NCBI GenBank assembly: GCA_032718475.1
Contig: JAUCBJ010005841.1
Span: forward strand, 1-47,123
Reading direction: 5' to 3'
DNA length: 47,123 nucleotides
Source of the DNA: Nemertoderma westbladi
Lineage: Eukaryota > Xenacoelomorpha > Nemertodermatida > Nemertodermatidae
Both the position numbers and the translations under genes were made by a program. Shown here in pieces: positions 30,518-42,165 of the stretch. A model generated the notes under the pieces. It was not told the DNA's origin. It made no database searches and saw only the letters and a program-made list of their open reading frames with translations. Every line of letters starts with the position of its first letter. The stretch's first letter is position 1.

Positions 30518-31637
30518 CTGGGGGGAAACAGTGGAGAAAAGTGGAATGTTTATTTTCGCGAAATTAAACTATTTTATTATAAAGTTTAGAATTTAATTTA
30601 AGATATGAAAACTAACCCGATATTCTAAGCCCGCCTAATAAAACATTACTACAATTAATTTCCACTTTTCCCCACTGTTTAATAGATATAGGTGTCTGAG
30701 CTCACATTATGTCTACCAAAAATACGTTTTATTCAAAACAATCCAAATATTACTTTACTCCGCCGGCTTTATCGCAGACAATGAATAAATATCACTTTAT
30801 TTGACAATTAAATAAAATTAAAAAGGTTCCCTTATATTCTGAGGATATATCATTATGATATGAATGCATAAGGAACAGCTTGACAAAATTACAGGCAAAC
30901 AATTTAATCTAGCCATTATGTAATGGTAACAGGATAATTTATAAAGTAAATTAAAAATTGTACAATTTTTACTACAAGTAGTTAAGTAGCAGTACTGCAG
31001 TATGGCCGAGATGGGTTTTCATATGACAACCTGTAGTGTTCCGTTCGGCTACACAAATAGACCCAGGGTCGATATGGGTTACTCGTTATTTACTGCGGTA
31101 AACAGCGGCTAACCGCTCTCACGCGAGTCCTTATCAAATAAACCCACTTCGTCGTGATTCGTGAATACTTGTAAATATTCTATATTCACAGTCAATAGTT
31201 TAATTATTGACAAACATAAACCAGAAACACAGCCAGGTCATGGGTAACGAATTAAAATATATATAAGTCATATTTTACCGCCGTAGGCCTCCCGGTATCT
31301 ATGTAATTTGTATAATATAATTAAACCATAAGTTATAGTTATTGTATTTAATGCAAAGGTATCAATTATTAACAGCTCACCCCATCAAAATAAATTTGAA
31401 ACAAACACAAATAAAAAAACATTGTATATGCATACAGCACAATTACAAAATTGAATTGAATAAAATGCGAATTGCGAACCCAACAATAATTAAAGTCACC
31501 ACACTACAGTTCTGAGTCCGACCAATTAGACGTAACCAAAACCATTTCAGAATGTGGGTTCGCAGTAATACTTATTGGCATTTTTATTAAGGTGTAACGT
31601 TACATGGACGGGTGTGGATTGATTAAAAAAAATAAAA
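30518..31637. other. Non-coding, upstream of psq exon D
   Basis: Intron-like AT-rich sequence of the minus-strand locus; no exon or repeat recognised before the 33-bp array. Confidence 0.35.
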
Positions 31638-34600
31638 TAAAAAATTAGGCATACTAGTTAACCAATAGAATAGAAAATTAGACATACTAGTTAACCAATA
31701 GAATAGAAAATTAGGCAAACTAGTTAACCAATAGAATATAAAATTAGGCATACTAGTTAACCAATAGAATAGAAAATTAGGCATACTAGTTAACCAATAG
31801 AATAGAAAATTAGGCAGACTAGTTAACCAATAGAATAGAAAATTAGGCATACTAGTTAACCAATAGAATAGAAAATTAGGCAGACTAGTTAACCAATAGA
31901 ATAGAAAATTAGGCATACTAGTTAACCAATAGAATATAAAATTAGGCAGACTAGTTAACCAATGGAATAGAAAACTAGGCATACTAGCTAACCAATAGAA
32001 TAGAAAATTAGGCAAACTAGTTAACCAATAGAATATAAAATTAGGCATACTAGTTAACCAATAGAATAGAAAATTAGGCATACTAGTTAACCAATAGAAT
32101 AGAAAATTAGGCAGACTAGTTAACCAATAGAATAGAAAATTAGGCATACTAGTTAACCAATAGAATAGAAAATTAGGCAGACTAGTTAACCAATAGAATA
32201 GAAAATTAGGCATACTAGTTAACCAATAGAATATAAAATTAGGCAGACTAGTTAACCAATGGAATAGAAAACTAGGCATACTAGCTAACCAATAGAATAG
32301 AAAATTAGGCATACTAGTTAACCAATATAATATAAAATTAGGCATACTAGTTAACCAATAGAATAGAAAATTAGGAATACTAGTTAACCAATAGAATAGA
32401 AAATTAGGCATACTAGTTAACCAATAGAATAGAAAATTAGGCAGACTAGTTAACCAATCGAATAGAAAATTAGGCATACTAGTTAACCAATAGAATAGAA
32501 AATTAGGCAGACTAGTTAACCAATAGAATAGAAAATTAGGCATACTAGTTAACCAATAGAATAGAAAATTAGGCATACTATTTAACCAATAGAATAGAAA
32601 ATTAGGCATACTAGTTAACCAATAGAATAGAAAATTAGGGAGACTAGTTAACCAATAGAATAGAAAATTAGGCATACTAGTTAACCAATAGAATAGAAAA
32701 TTAGGCATACTAGTTAACCAATAGAATAGAAAATTAGGCAGACTAGTTAACCAATAGAATAGAAAATTAGGCATACTAGTTAACCAATAGAATAGAAAAT
32801 TAGGCAGACTAGTTAACCAATAGAATAGAAAATTAGGCATACTAGTTAACCAATAGAATAGAAAATTAGGCATACTAGTTAACCAATAGAATAGAAAATT
32901 AGGCAGACTAGTTAACCAATAGAATAGAAAATTAGGCATACTAGTTAACCAATAGAATAGAAAATTAGGCAAACTAGTTAACCAATAGAATCTAAAATTA
33001 GGCATACTAGTTAACCAATAGAATAGAAAATTAGGAATACTAGTTAACCAATAGAATAGAAAATTAGGCAGACTAGTTAACCAATAGAATAGAAAATTAG
33101 ACATACTAGTTAACCAATAGAATAGAAAATTAGGCATACTAGTTAACCAATAGAATAGAAAATTAGGCATACTAGTTAACCAATAGAATAGAAAATTAGG
33201 CATACTAGTTAACCAATAGAATAGAAAATTAGGCAAACTAGTTAACCAATAGAATAGAAAATTAGGCATACTAGTTAACCAATAGAATAGAAAATTAGGC
33301 AGACTAGTTAACCAATAGAATAGAAAATTAGGCAGACTAGTTAACCAATAGAATAGAAAATTAGACATACTAGTTAACCAATAGAATAGAAAATTAGACA
33401 TACTAGTTAACCAATAGAATAGAAAATTAGGCATACTAGTTAACCAATAGAATAGAAAATTAGGCATACTAGTTAACCAATAGAATAGAAAATTAGGCAA
33501 ACTAGTTAACCAATAGAATCTAAAATTAGGCAGACTAGTTAACCAATAGAATAGAAAATTAGGCATACTAGTTAACCAATAGAATAGAAAATTAGGCAGA
33601 CTAGTTAACCAATAGAATAGAAAATTAGGCAGACTAGTTAACCAATAGAATATAAAATGAGGCATACTTGTTAACCAATAGAATAGAAAATTAGGCATAC
33701 TAGTTAACCAATAGAATAGAAAATTAGGCAGACTAGTTAACCAATGGAATAGAAAACTAGGCATACTAGCTAACCAATAGAATAGAAAATTAGGCATACT
33801 AGTTAACCAATATAATATAAAATTAGGCATACTAGTTAACCAATAGAATAGAAAATTAGGAATACTAGTTAACCAATAGAATAGAAAATTAGGCATACTA
33901 GTTAACCAATAGAATAGAAAATTAGGCAGACTAGTTAACCAATCGAATAGAAAATTAGGCATACTAGTTAACCAATAGAATAGAAAATTAGGCAGACTAG
34001 TTAACCAATAGAATAGAAAATTAGGCATACTAGTTAACCAATAGAATAGAAAATTAGGCATACTAGTTAACCAATAGAATAGAAAATTAGGCATACTAGT
34101 TTACCAATAGAATAGAAAATTAGGCAGACTAGTTAACCAATAGAATAGAAAATTAGGCATACTAGTTAACCAATAGAATAGAAAATTAGGCATACTAGTT
34201 AACCAATAGAATAGAAAATTAGGCAGACTAGTCAACCAATAGAATCGAAAATTAGGCATACTAGTTAACCAATAGAATAGAAAATTAGGCAGACTAGTTA
34301 ACCAATAGAATAGAAAATTAGGCATACTAGTTAACCAATAGAATAGAAAATTAGGCATACTAGTTAACCAATAGAATAGAAAATTAGGCAGACTAGTTAA
34401 CCAATAGAATAGAAAATTAGGCATACTAGTTAACCAATAGAATAGAAAATTAGGCAGACTAGTTAACCAATAGAATAGAAAATTAGGCAGACTAGTTAAC
34501 CAATAGAATAGAAAATTAGGCATACTAGTTAACCAATAGAATAGAAAATTAGGCAGACTAGTTAACCAATAGAATAGAAAATTAGACATACTAGTTAACC

Positions 34601-34643
34601 AATAGAATAGAAAATTAGACATACTAGTTAACCAATAGAATAT
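31638..34643. repeat. 33-bp minisatellite, about 91 copies
   Basis: Tandem units of GAAAATTAGGCATACTAGTT plus AACCAATAGAATA, 33 bp each, over about 3.0 kb. Because 33 is divisible by 3 and the units lack stops, a long minus-strand frame of 11-residue hydrophobic repeats results (stop-interrupted near 34100). The main variant position is GCATAC / GCAGAC / GCAAAC. Higher-order structure is visible: rare variants (AATGGAATAGAAAACTAGGC) recur at 31961, 32258 and 33743, that is 9 and 45 units apart. It lies between psq exons C and D. Confidence 0.98.
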
Positions 34644-34835
34644 AATTGAGAATCAACAGACAAAATTGCCCGCGTATTATTTGCAGCAGTGGGGTGCCCT
34701 TCGATTCGCATAGTTTGTCAAAATGGGTAGTGGTACTGTATGTACAGACTACAGGTGCACCGACACACAACGTAAATATCTATTTAAGCTGCAGAGTCAT
34801 TATAAGTCAATATAGAAAACAAAATAGTAGGTAGT

Positions 34836-35097
34836 TTAGAATATCGAGTTAGTCAGTATCAGTTCCTTGTGAATCCGTTTGTTGTCTTCCCCTGACTTTG
34901 GTGGCCCCGGTGTGGGTTTCTTTAAAGCTTCCGGGCAGATCTTACGGATCTTCTTGTACAGAGTCTGTCGCGGCACGCCGTACCTCTTGGCCGCGAGGTT
35001 GGTGCAAACTCGCCGGTTGTAGACTGCAAGCACCGCCTCCTCCATGGTCGCCGCTGTGTACGTCGGTGTTGCCATAGAAACGCTCCGTCGTTGTTGC
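34836..35097 (-). CDS. psq-type HTH exon C (alternative 3' exon)
   Basis: Acceptor TTATTTTGCCTCCCAG|G at 35097, phase 2, 87 codons to the stop at 34836. It starts QQRRSVSMATPTYTAATMEE, continues AVLAVYNRRVCTNLAAKRYG and VPRQTLYKKIRKICPEAL, a complete HTH_psq domain with the shared CPEAL end, then a short Pro/Lys-rich tail (KKPTPGPPKSGED). The acceptor, phase and position of the domain match the other psq exons. The exon stands between the two large satellite arrays. No donor-like GTRAGT follows the domain, which favours a terminal exon. Confidence 0.82.
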
Positions 35098-35391
35098 CTG
35101 GGAGGCAAAATAAAACAGGCAACTTACTTACCCGTCGCTTCGTACTTTATGTTCTGGGAATTTCAGATAGTGGCGCACATTTGGCCACATTTGAAAAAAA
35201 GTGATCTCAAGCGCAAATTGGTTTTAAATTAAATAAAGTTTTAAACCCTCGGGACTTTATTTAAAACTTTATACAACACCTCATTAAAAGAATGAAAACA
35301 ATGGACATATATCACAGATAACAATTCGAAGTCCATAAATTTTTTCTTATAAATTAATTATTATTATCCAAAAAACATTTAGTGAGTTAAA
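35098..35391. other. Non-coding, before the 25-bp array
   Basis: Intron-like, A/T-rich; nothing recognised. Confidence 0.35.
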
Positions 35392-36524
35392 GTAGTAAAC
35401 TCAGGTTGTATCGCGAGTAGTAAACTCAGGTTGTATCGCGAGTAGTAAACTCAGGTTGTATCGCGAGTAGTAAACTCAGGTTGTATCGCGAGTAGTAAAC
35501 TCAGGTTGTATCGCGAGTAGTAAACTCAGGTTGTATCGCGAGTAGTAAACTCAGGTTGTATCGCGAGTAGTAAACTCAGGTTGTATCGCGAGTAGTAAAC
35601 TCAGGTTGTATCGCGAGTAGTAAACTCAGGTTGTATCGCGAGTAGTAAACTCAGGTTGTATCGCGAGTAGTAAACTCAGGTTGTATCGCGAGTAGTAAAC
35701 TCAGGTTGTATCGCGAGTAGTAAACTCAGGTTGTATCGCGAGTAGTAAACTCAGGTTGTATCGCGAGTAGTAAACTCAGGTTGTATCGCGAGTAGTAAAC
35801 TCAGGTTGTATCGCGAGTAGTAAACTCAGGTTGTATCGCGAGTAGTAAACTCAGGTTGTATCGCGAGTAGTAAACTCAGGTTGTATCGCGAGTAGTAAAC
35901 TCAGGTTGTATCGCGAGTAGTAAACTCAGGTTGTATCGCGAGTAGTAAACTCAGGTTGTATCGCGAGTAGTAAACTCAGGTTGTATCGCGAGTAGTAAAC
36001 TCAGGTTGTATCGCGAGTAGTAAACTCAGGTTGTATCGCGAGTAGTAAACTCAGGTTGTATCGCGAGTAGTAAACTCAGGTTGTATCGCGAGTAGTAAAC
36101 TCAGGTTGTATCGCGAGTAGTAAACTCAGGTTGTATCGCGAGTAGTAAACTCAGGTTGTATCGCGAGTAGTAAACTCAGGTTGTATCGCGAGTAGTAAAC
36201 TCAGGTTGTATCGCGAGTAGTAAACTCAGGTTGTATCGCGAGTAGTAAACTCAGGTTGTATCGCGAGTAGTAAACTCAGGTTGTATCGCGAGTAGTAAAC
36301 TCAGGTTGTATCGCGAGTAGTAAACTCAGGTTGTATCGCGAGTAGTAAACTCAGGTTGTATCGCGAGTAGTAAACTCAGGTTGTATCGCGAGTAGTAAAC
36401 TCAGGTTGTATCGCGAGTAGTAAACTCAGGTTGTATCGCGAGTAGTAAACTCAGGTTGTATCGCGAGTAGTAAACTCAGGTTGTATCGCGAGTAGTAAAC
36501 TCAGGTTGTATCGCGAGTAGTAAA
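35392..36524. repeat. 25-bp satellite, about 45 nearly identical copies
   Basis: Tandem AGTAGTAAACTCAGGTTGTA plus TCGCG, 25 bp, repeated about 45 times with no substitution I could see; the last unit decays to GTAAACGCAAATTG. Such uniformity means recent expansion or strong homogenisation. Each unit holds two CpG sites. There are no spacers, so this is not a CRISPR. Confidence 0.98.
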
Positions 36525-36576
36525 CGCAAATTGTGTAAGGGTGAGTTGTAAACGATAGATGTAAACAACTAAACAC

Positions 36577-37003
36577 TAGTGTTTAAACGGGATCAGACGT
36601 TTCGAGAATTCCGGGATCGGGACCGGGATTATCACTCTCGGGATCCCGATTTTTGGGACTGGGATCGCAATTTTGAATTAAATGACTCAAAGTTATTAGT
36701 ATATGTGGCGGCCTTTGGGTAACACTAACTTTATCTTACACTTCTGAAATAGTAGTACGATTAATTTATATTAAAATTATTTTGCAATAAATTGATTACT
36801 GGATGGTTTACTGACATAAAAATTCGATATAATCAAAACATTTCCGTTCGGCTGGAACTATTTTATCGAATATTCAACAAACCTACTTAATTATATTTAC
36901 TTATATATCCCGTTCCAAAAAAGTTGGGATCGGGACCGGGATTGCATTATTCCGATTCGCCGGGATCCCGGATTTTCGGGATCGGGGTCCCGTTTAAACA
37001 CTA
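36577..37003. mobile_element. Non-autonomous hAT-like element, TIR TAGTGTTTAAACGGGA
   Basis: A perfect 16-bp inverted repeat TAGTGTTTAAACGGGA / TCCCGTTTAAACACTA bounds 427 bp. Subterminal GGGATCGGGACCGGGAT-like repeats occur at both ends in inverted orientation. The TIR style and subterminal repeats fit hAT-type MITEs, but I see no clean 8-bp target duplication. Confidence 0.65.
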
Positions 37004-37004
37004 C

Positions 37005-37478
37005 AAACACGCTACACTTAGCGAGTCGATAGAAATACGCCCGTGAGAGTCGTGTCGTTGTAGTGGTTAGTGTGTAGCAGTGCAGTACAGATAATGATAA
37101 CTGACGTAAACATTCAATAACGAAGTGTACCAAACTTACTGAACATAATTAAACCACAATTAGCCCCGGAACATCAAATATTATCAACTAACTTATGTTT
37201 TCGAAAATCACAATATAGTACGAGATGCTATAATTAATTCATTGCGATAAATATTATAATAAATAGAAATATCTTTATTAATATGCGGAGGACATGAAGA
37301 TAAATATTTAACAAATTGACACGCTGCTGTAAGTGTATTTCAATTCAATCACACGTATTTCCCGCCAAATTTCGGTATTTCCGGCAAAGTTTTATAGGTT
37401 CCGCCAAATTTCCGTCCATTCGCCACCACACTTTGTTTCTATAGTTTTCACCAGATTTCCGCGCAATACGCGAACGGA
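37005..37478. other. Non-coding, downstream of psq exon B
   Basis: Contains a minus-strand AATAAA at 37274-37279, about 200 nt past the stop of exon B. Repeated CCGCCAAATTTC(C/G)GT near 37360-37415. Confidence 0.35.
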
Positions 37479-37704
37479 TTACTTCCGGAGGGATTGTTTC
37501 CTTCCGACGCGTATCCCGATCCCCGACTTCCAGCGCAAGGCTTCGGGGCAGACCTTACGAACTTTCTCGTACAAAGTCATCTGGGGTATAACGAACACCC
37601 TGGCCGCGATGTAGGTGGAGAGTTTACCGCTCGCGATGGCGCGAACAGCCTCGTCTAGAGTGGCCTGGGTGTAGGTCGAGGGACGTCGAGGCGGGGTTGG
37701 GCGC
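37479..37704 (-). CDS. psq-type HTH exon B (alternative 3' exon)
   Basis: Acceptor TTTTTTGCATCTCAG|G at 37704, phase 2, 75 codons to the stop at 37479. It encodes PTPPRRPSTYTQATLDEAV, then RAIASGKLSTYIAARVF and VIPQMTLYEKVRKVCPEAL (HTH_psq with the CPEAL end), and a basic tail of 16 residues. The layout equals exons A and C. A weak possible donor (GGAA|GTAATC) sits just before the stop in the right phase, so serial splicing of psq exons cannot be wholly excluded here. Predicted nuclear DNA-binding end of the alternative-exon locus. Confidence 0.82.
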
Positions 37705-38705
37705 CTGAGATGCAAAAAACATGCAGCATATAAACACAAAAAAACACTTTATTTTATACCAATTATATACTTGATATATTATAACACCCAACTTAAATGT
37801 GATGTATTTTTCTTTACCATGAATTATACTTTTTCTGATATTAAATTTTAGTTAAGATATGCAGGCTCAGGATAAAGAAGGATCTGCTTACAGACTGCTT
37901 AAACGAACCAAACCAACAAACCAAGAGTTAGGAATTTAGGTTCAGATTTTCAGTTCAGAGGAAATTTAAAAAGGCATAAGGATAGTTAGGTTCAGAGAAA
38001 GTTTAATTTCGGGTCCGAAAATTTTATTTCAAGCTAAATCTATCTCATATCTTCTTGAATAATTCCGATTGTATTTTTTACACTCATTTTATATCTTTAG
38101 ACTATATTATTTATTATAAAATGTCTGCGTAATTAGAGTACGCGAGTGTGTATGGGTATGGGCCATCCATACCGTAATAACTTCCAACGACCAATATCAA
38201 CGAACGAACGCACGAATTCTTGAAATAAAACAACGTTTTAAAACAATAATTTACATACGGTATATGGATGGATGGGACAGGACAACGAGCACAGCACAAA
38301 GAATAAATAGATACAAATTACGATAAAATAAATTATTACAGCAACAAAGGTTGCATCGTGTGAATAACGAAGCATCTTAAATTGTTGAGTAGAAAAATTT
38401 TACTTTTTATAACAAAAATAAAAATATGGCTCTAACAATTTAAGCAATCATGAATCATTCTTCCAAGAATTAGTATGCTGTATCCGAATGGTGGCGGGTA
38501 CATCACATTCTGGAATAAACCAATCCAATAAATAACGCACCCAAAAATAAATGAAACAAATATCATAGCACCCCAAAATACAACATTATTTTGAAAAAAA
38601 AAAAAAAAATTACAATACACTACTATAACTTTTACCTCTACACAATACAAACAACCCAACGGAATAATATAATACGAGTGGAATAATTGAATATTTCGAG
38701 ACAGT
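37705..38705. other. Non-coding, between psq exons B and A
   Basis: Intron-like. GGTTCAGA-type fragments near 37940-37995 and an A-run near 38583; no exon recognised. Confidence 0.35.
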
Positions 38706-38894
38706 GGGGGGGGGGGGGGGGGGGGGGTACAAGGGAAAAGAGCATGATACAGTGGCACGTTATTCTAACCAAAACAATAAACGAAAGTCAAGCTAGAACA
38801 TGTTTACAGTATTATTTTGGAGAGTAATCAGCTGATATTTGCTTCGACTTTCCCAATGTCCCCCCCCCACCCCCCCCCCCCCCCCCCCCCCCCC
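38706..38894 (-). mobile_element. MITE of the GACGCAAAT family, copy 3 (G-run to C-run)
   Basis: Begins with a G22 run (38706-38727) and ends with a broken C run (38860-38894). Interior GGCACGTTATTCTAACCAAA, ACAATAAACGAAAG and GAGTAATCAGCTGATATTTG is the reverse complement of the family at 26917. Confidence 0.7.
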
Positions 38895-39218
38895 TGAATA
38901 TTTCAGTACTTAAGAATACTGCAATTAGAAAATACTGACAATTAGAGAATACTGACAATTATTTAAGAAAACAATCAATCCGTTATCGGGTAAGCAAATT
39001 ATAAAAGTATATCTAGAATGACAGTAAGGGGCAACCGTGAGTACTGTAGTTCCCCGCCGGTTGTTTACCGCAGTTCCGATACGGTGTGGCATTCAACTCA
39101 AGTGATATTGAAAGAATCATTCCTTGTACAATTGAACACCGCCACGCCAATTTTATTGTTAACGAAAACCAGCAAAATATAATGAGAAGAGTATTAAGTT
39201 CAATTCAGAACAATTTAA

Positions 39219-39224
39219 TTTATT
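39219..39224 (-). terminator. Poly(A) signal AATAAA after psq exon A
   Basis: Minus-strand AATAAA about 45 nt beyond the stop of exon A, which supports this exon being a 3'-terminal exon with its own transcript end. Confidence 0.45.
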
Positions 39225-39267
39225 TTTGCAGTGAACCGCGGTTCCGATTATTTAGGAATACATTGCT

Positions 39268-39496
39268 CTATGGCATTGTGGTGAATTCCGTTCCGGCAGT
39301 TTGCTGACGTTTCCGAGAGCACGCCCGGACTGCTTCCGGGCAGTGTTTCCGAACCCAAGCGTAAAGCGTCATCGGGGGAATACGATATAACTTTGCGGCG
39401 GCGTTGGTAGAGAGTTTACACGTTGCCACGGCGTCAACGGCTTCGTATAAAGTCGCTTTGGAGTAAGGAGCAGTGGTGATCGAGGACTTTCTTTGC
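39268..39496 (-). CDS. psq-type HTH exon A (alternative 3' exon)
   Basis: Acceptor TTTTTTGCCTCTCAG|G at 39496, phase 2, 76 codons to the TAG at 39268. It encodes QRKSSITTAPYSKATLYEAV, then DAVATCKLSTNAAAKLY and RIPPMTLYAWVRKHCPEAV (HTH_psq), and a short tail (CSRKRQQTAGTEF). It is the first psq exon after the shared 5' exons. A minus-strand AATAAA follows at 39224-39219. No strong donor lies after the domain. Together with exons B-F it forms a phase-locked array, so it is likely one of several interchangeable DNA-binding ends. Confidence 0.82.
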
Positions 39497-39777
39497 CTGA
39501 GAGGCAAAAAATGGGCAACTTAGGGGGCGTTTATAATATACAAGCAATTGGGCAACTTATGAGGGACTAATATTTTAGTAAAGTAATGTTTTAGATAAAA
39601 ATAAATTAACGTTATATCAGTCTTATTATATTTCAGCTATATTTAATATGAAACAAATTCAACATCTACCATAAACACACCAAATGTAAATAATATTACA
39701 CCAAGCGGTGTGTTACACAGAAGGAGGGAGGAATTGTGAAATTAACATGCTCCCTTGTATTAACAGCGAATTGTTAT

Positions 39778-39866
39778 TTAGCACTTTACAACTTTAGAGG
39801 ACATTACAGCCCATACATTCATATTATTATGTTGTGTAATGTCCCAACAGAGCGACTTTACAGTGC
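39778..39866 (-). repeat. Short MITE-like repeat, copy 2
   Basis: The reverse complement matches 24839-24951: TAATGTCCTCTAAAGTTGTA at one end, ACTGTAAAGTCGCTCTGTTG at the other. Confidence 0.65.
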
Positions 39867-40257
39867 ATCCGTTCAATGAAAGTGATCCTGAAACCTGGGA
39901 TCGCCAAATTGGTATTTATACAGTAGTACACGCACAAGTACGCAGCAACTTCGATCCGGCTCAGTACCGGCTCAGTACCAACACTGCGGGTTGAACCACA
40001 GCGAGTCTTAGCGTAATAATTTCACCCCAGACTGTCTGAAAGGCACGAAATAAATTAAACAAATTGGTTTAGAACTGGAGTTTCCCGCCCCGATGGTTTT
40101 AATTCTTTTAATTTTTTTTACAAGTTACTTAGTTACAATTACAGATACAAAACTAACAATCTATATTAATATTAATTAGGCCTACCCTAACTTCATTGAA
40201 GACTACATTGCAGTCAGCATGTTACCCTTAGCTCAGGCTTACAGCATTACACCGCAT

Positions 40258-40832
40258 GTCCTGGAGTATATAGTGTCGTAATTCAGTGACACTGAAAATT
40301 TGGGGGGGGGGGGGGGGGGGGGCTAAATTTTCTACAAATCGTAATGAGATTGCATGAAATTTGAAACAGAGATAGTTTCATCTCCCTCCTTCTTGCTGGA
40401 TGAGCCAGAACTTTTATTTTTGCTTTCATTCTTTAGCTACAAGCGTTTAAAAAAAGTGTCTCCATCAATATTGCGTCAGTCGCACTGCAGTTATTTTTCC
40501 AACCTTATAGAGATTTATTGGTACTAGTGGAAAGCTGACCGTGCAAGGATTCCAAATATGTAAAAATATTTGAATTTGGTTGGGAAATAGCTGAGATATG
40601 GGCATTGGAATTTTGCATGTATTTGCTTCCGCTGCGGGCCATTTATTCTATTTAATAAACAATATTCTGGTAGATTTTGTTAAACTAATAAGTAGCTTGG
40701 CAACAATGCAATGCCTGTGATAATAATACTAGTAATCTCATTAAGATTTGTAGATTAATTTGGGGGGGGGGGGGGGGGGGTTGGGGGGTGGCGTGTCACT
40801 GGATTACGACATTCCAGGATATGGTGTACAAT
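40258..40832. mobile_element. TIR element with internal G runs
   Basis: The left end TCCTGGAGTATATAGTGTCG, then TAATTCAGTGACAC, is inverted at the right as GTGTCACTGGATTACGACA, then TTCCAGGATAT. Next to each end lies a long G run (40302-40322 and 40762-40780). The interior 40420-40650 is the second copy of the dispersed repeat at 23690. Confidence 0.65.
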
Positions 40833-41612
40833 TTCTCATCGAGGCCACCGACCAAAGCACAAAATCGTGCACTGGATGGTCCTCACGGCGAAAGCAATAT
40901 CCTGCAAAGCGGAGGCGGCTCCGCTCAAGTGTGAAAATAGCTCGCCCTCTAGCGGATAGATATATAAGAATTTCTATACCATTAAACTTCAGTCAGGACT
41001 CAGGAGTCATTAGTGCACCGTAACTTTAGGTGATGACAGCGCTGCTGTGCCCAACATTTTTCGTACCACATGCTTCACATGTTTCCGTGTTTACTGAAAG
41101 ACATTTCAGCTTATCTGTTTATAGTTTCTTTATTCTGATCACATGTATTCAGATATTATTATACATAAACATACTTCAGTTTTGTATTTACTTTATTCTG
41201 TTATTCTCTATAAGATGTGCGTTAGCGATCAATATTACTGTATTAACTCAGTCAATCACAGGCTAACACCGTACTTCCGGACTGTTGATTCCTATAGCGC
41301 GTGTGGTCGTCACATCAATCAAGTGCCAAGCTTAAGAGGTCGAAATGGGACACATCCAATGCCCGAAAAAGGCTGGATAGATGGAGACAATTTATTGATG
41401 AATTGACTTGTAACCAACTTACCATTTTATTGAAATATTCTGAATTGTAAACCAACTTATAATGCTAACACATATAACCAACGCATCCGTGCTGCTTATA
41501 GACTAACTTACCCATTAAATTGTTGTGCAATTGGTGACCAAACTGAGATGATATTGTAACACCTTGAACTTACCAATTTATAGTAACTATAAGTACCGGT
41601 AACGTAACTTAC
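40833..41612. other. Non-coding, between exon 3 and psq exon A
   Basis: Intron of the minus-strand locus on this model; several short open frames without coding character. Confidence 0.35.
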
Positions 41613-41722
41613 CCTTTATTAGGTGTATCCTGACTTGTAGCGACTTGGGTTGTTGAAGATTGGTTTGTACTACTGCTGTAACTTCCTGCAGAACCAATTT
41701 GGGGGGCAATTCTTTGCAAACC
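41613..41722 (-). CDS. Internal exon 3 of the psq locus (Ser/Thr/Gln-rich)
   Basis: Acceptor CAATTATTTTCAG|GGTTTG at 41722 and donor AATAAAGG|GTAAGTTA at 41613, both close to consensus. The 110-nt exon is open in phase 0, reading GLQRIAPQIGSAGSYSSSTN, then QSSTTQVATSQDTPNK, and ends with two spare bases (phase 2). That is exactly what the six psq exons need. The phase-0 entry matches the proposed donor of exon 2 at 42386. The encoded piece is a flexible Ser/Thr/Gln-rich linker. Another frame is also open through so short an exon, so the reading rests on phase agreement. Confidence 0.6.
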
Positions 41723-41807
41723 CTGAAAATAATTGAATATTTCAACTGTTAGATAACCCTAATGTTTCAATACGGTAAGAATCAATACTCAAATTCAGAA
41801 AGGTTTA

Positions 41808-41982
41808 GGGGGACGCAGCAAACTTCGCCCGCGAGCAATCTTCGCCCTCAAAATGAGTGATAACAACCTCTTTTATTGTTTTGGTTAGAAAAAATCGTCT
41901 CTGTAACCTATCGTGTCTGTAACCTGCTCCTTCCCCCCAATCGGGCGAAAATTTCCCGCGGGCGAAGTTTGCACGTGCACCC
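41808..41982. mobile_element. MITE with perfect 16-bp TIR GCAAACTTCGCCCGCG
   Basis: GCAAACTTCGCCCGCG at 41818 and its exact complement ending at 41972; imperfect extension outward (GGGGGACGCA / GTGCACCC). The interior (TTTATTGTTTTGGTTAGAAA, TGTAACCTGCTCCTTCCCCC) is shared with the GACGCAAAT family, so this is a variant of that family with different ends. Confidence 0.75.
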
Positions 41983-42165
41983 AACCAGATTTAGACAATT
42001 CGAAACCCCAAAAATGTGCCCAACGGCGAATGTGAAAGACGAATTTTGAAAATTGAAAATTTCAGGTTATGCATTAACTGCTGAATATTGATAGTTTTCA
42101 TGTGGAGCGACAGACCTGATGTCGTCGACTTCTGTAGTTTCGAAGTTTGAGACGAAATACTAGGG

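Noticed and set aside
29989-30567. Plus-strand 192-codon frame
   Set aside because: Antisense shadow of psq exon D and its repetitive tail; the repeats keep both strands open.
31623-34622. Long minus-strand open frames (823 and 173 codons) of hydrophobic 11-residue repeats
   Set aside because: They follow entirely from a 33-bp tandem repeat without stops; there is no start context, non-repeat sequence or domain.
35392-36524. CRISPR array
   Set aside because: Units are head-to-tail 25-bp repeats without spacers, in animal DNA with no cas genes.
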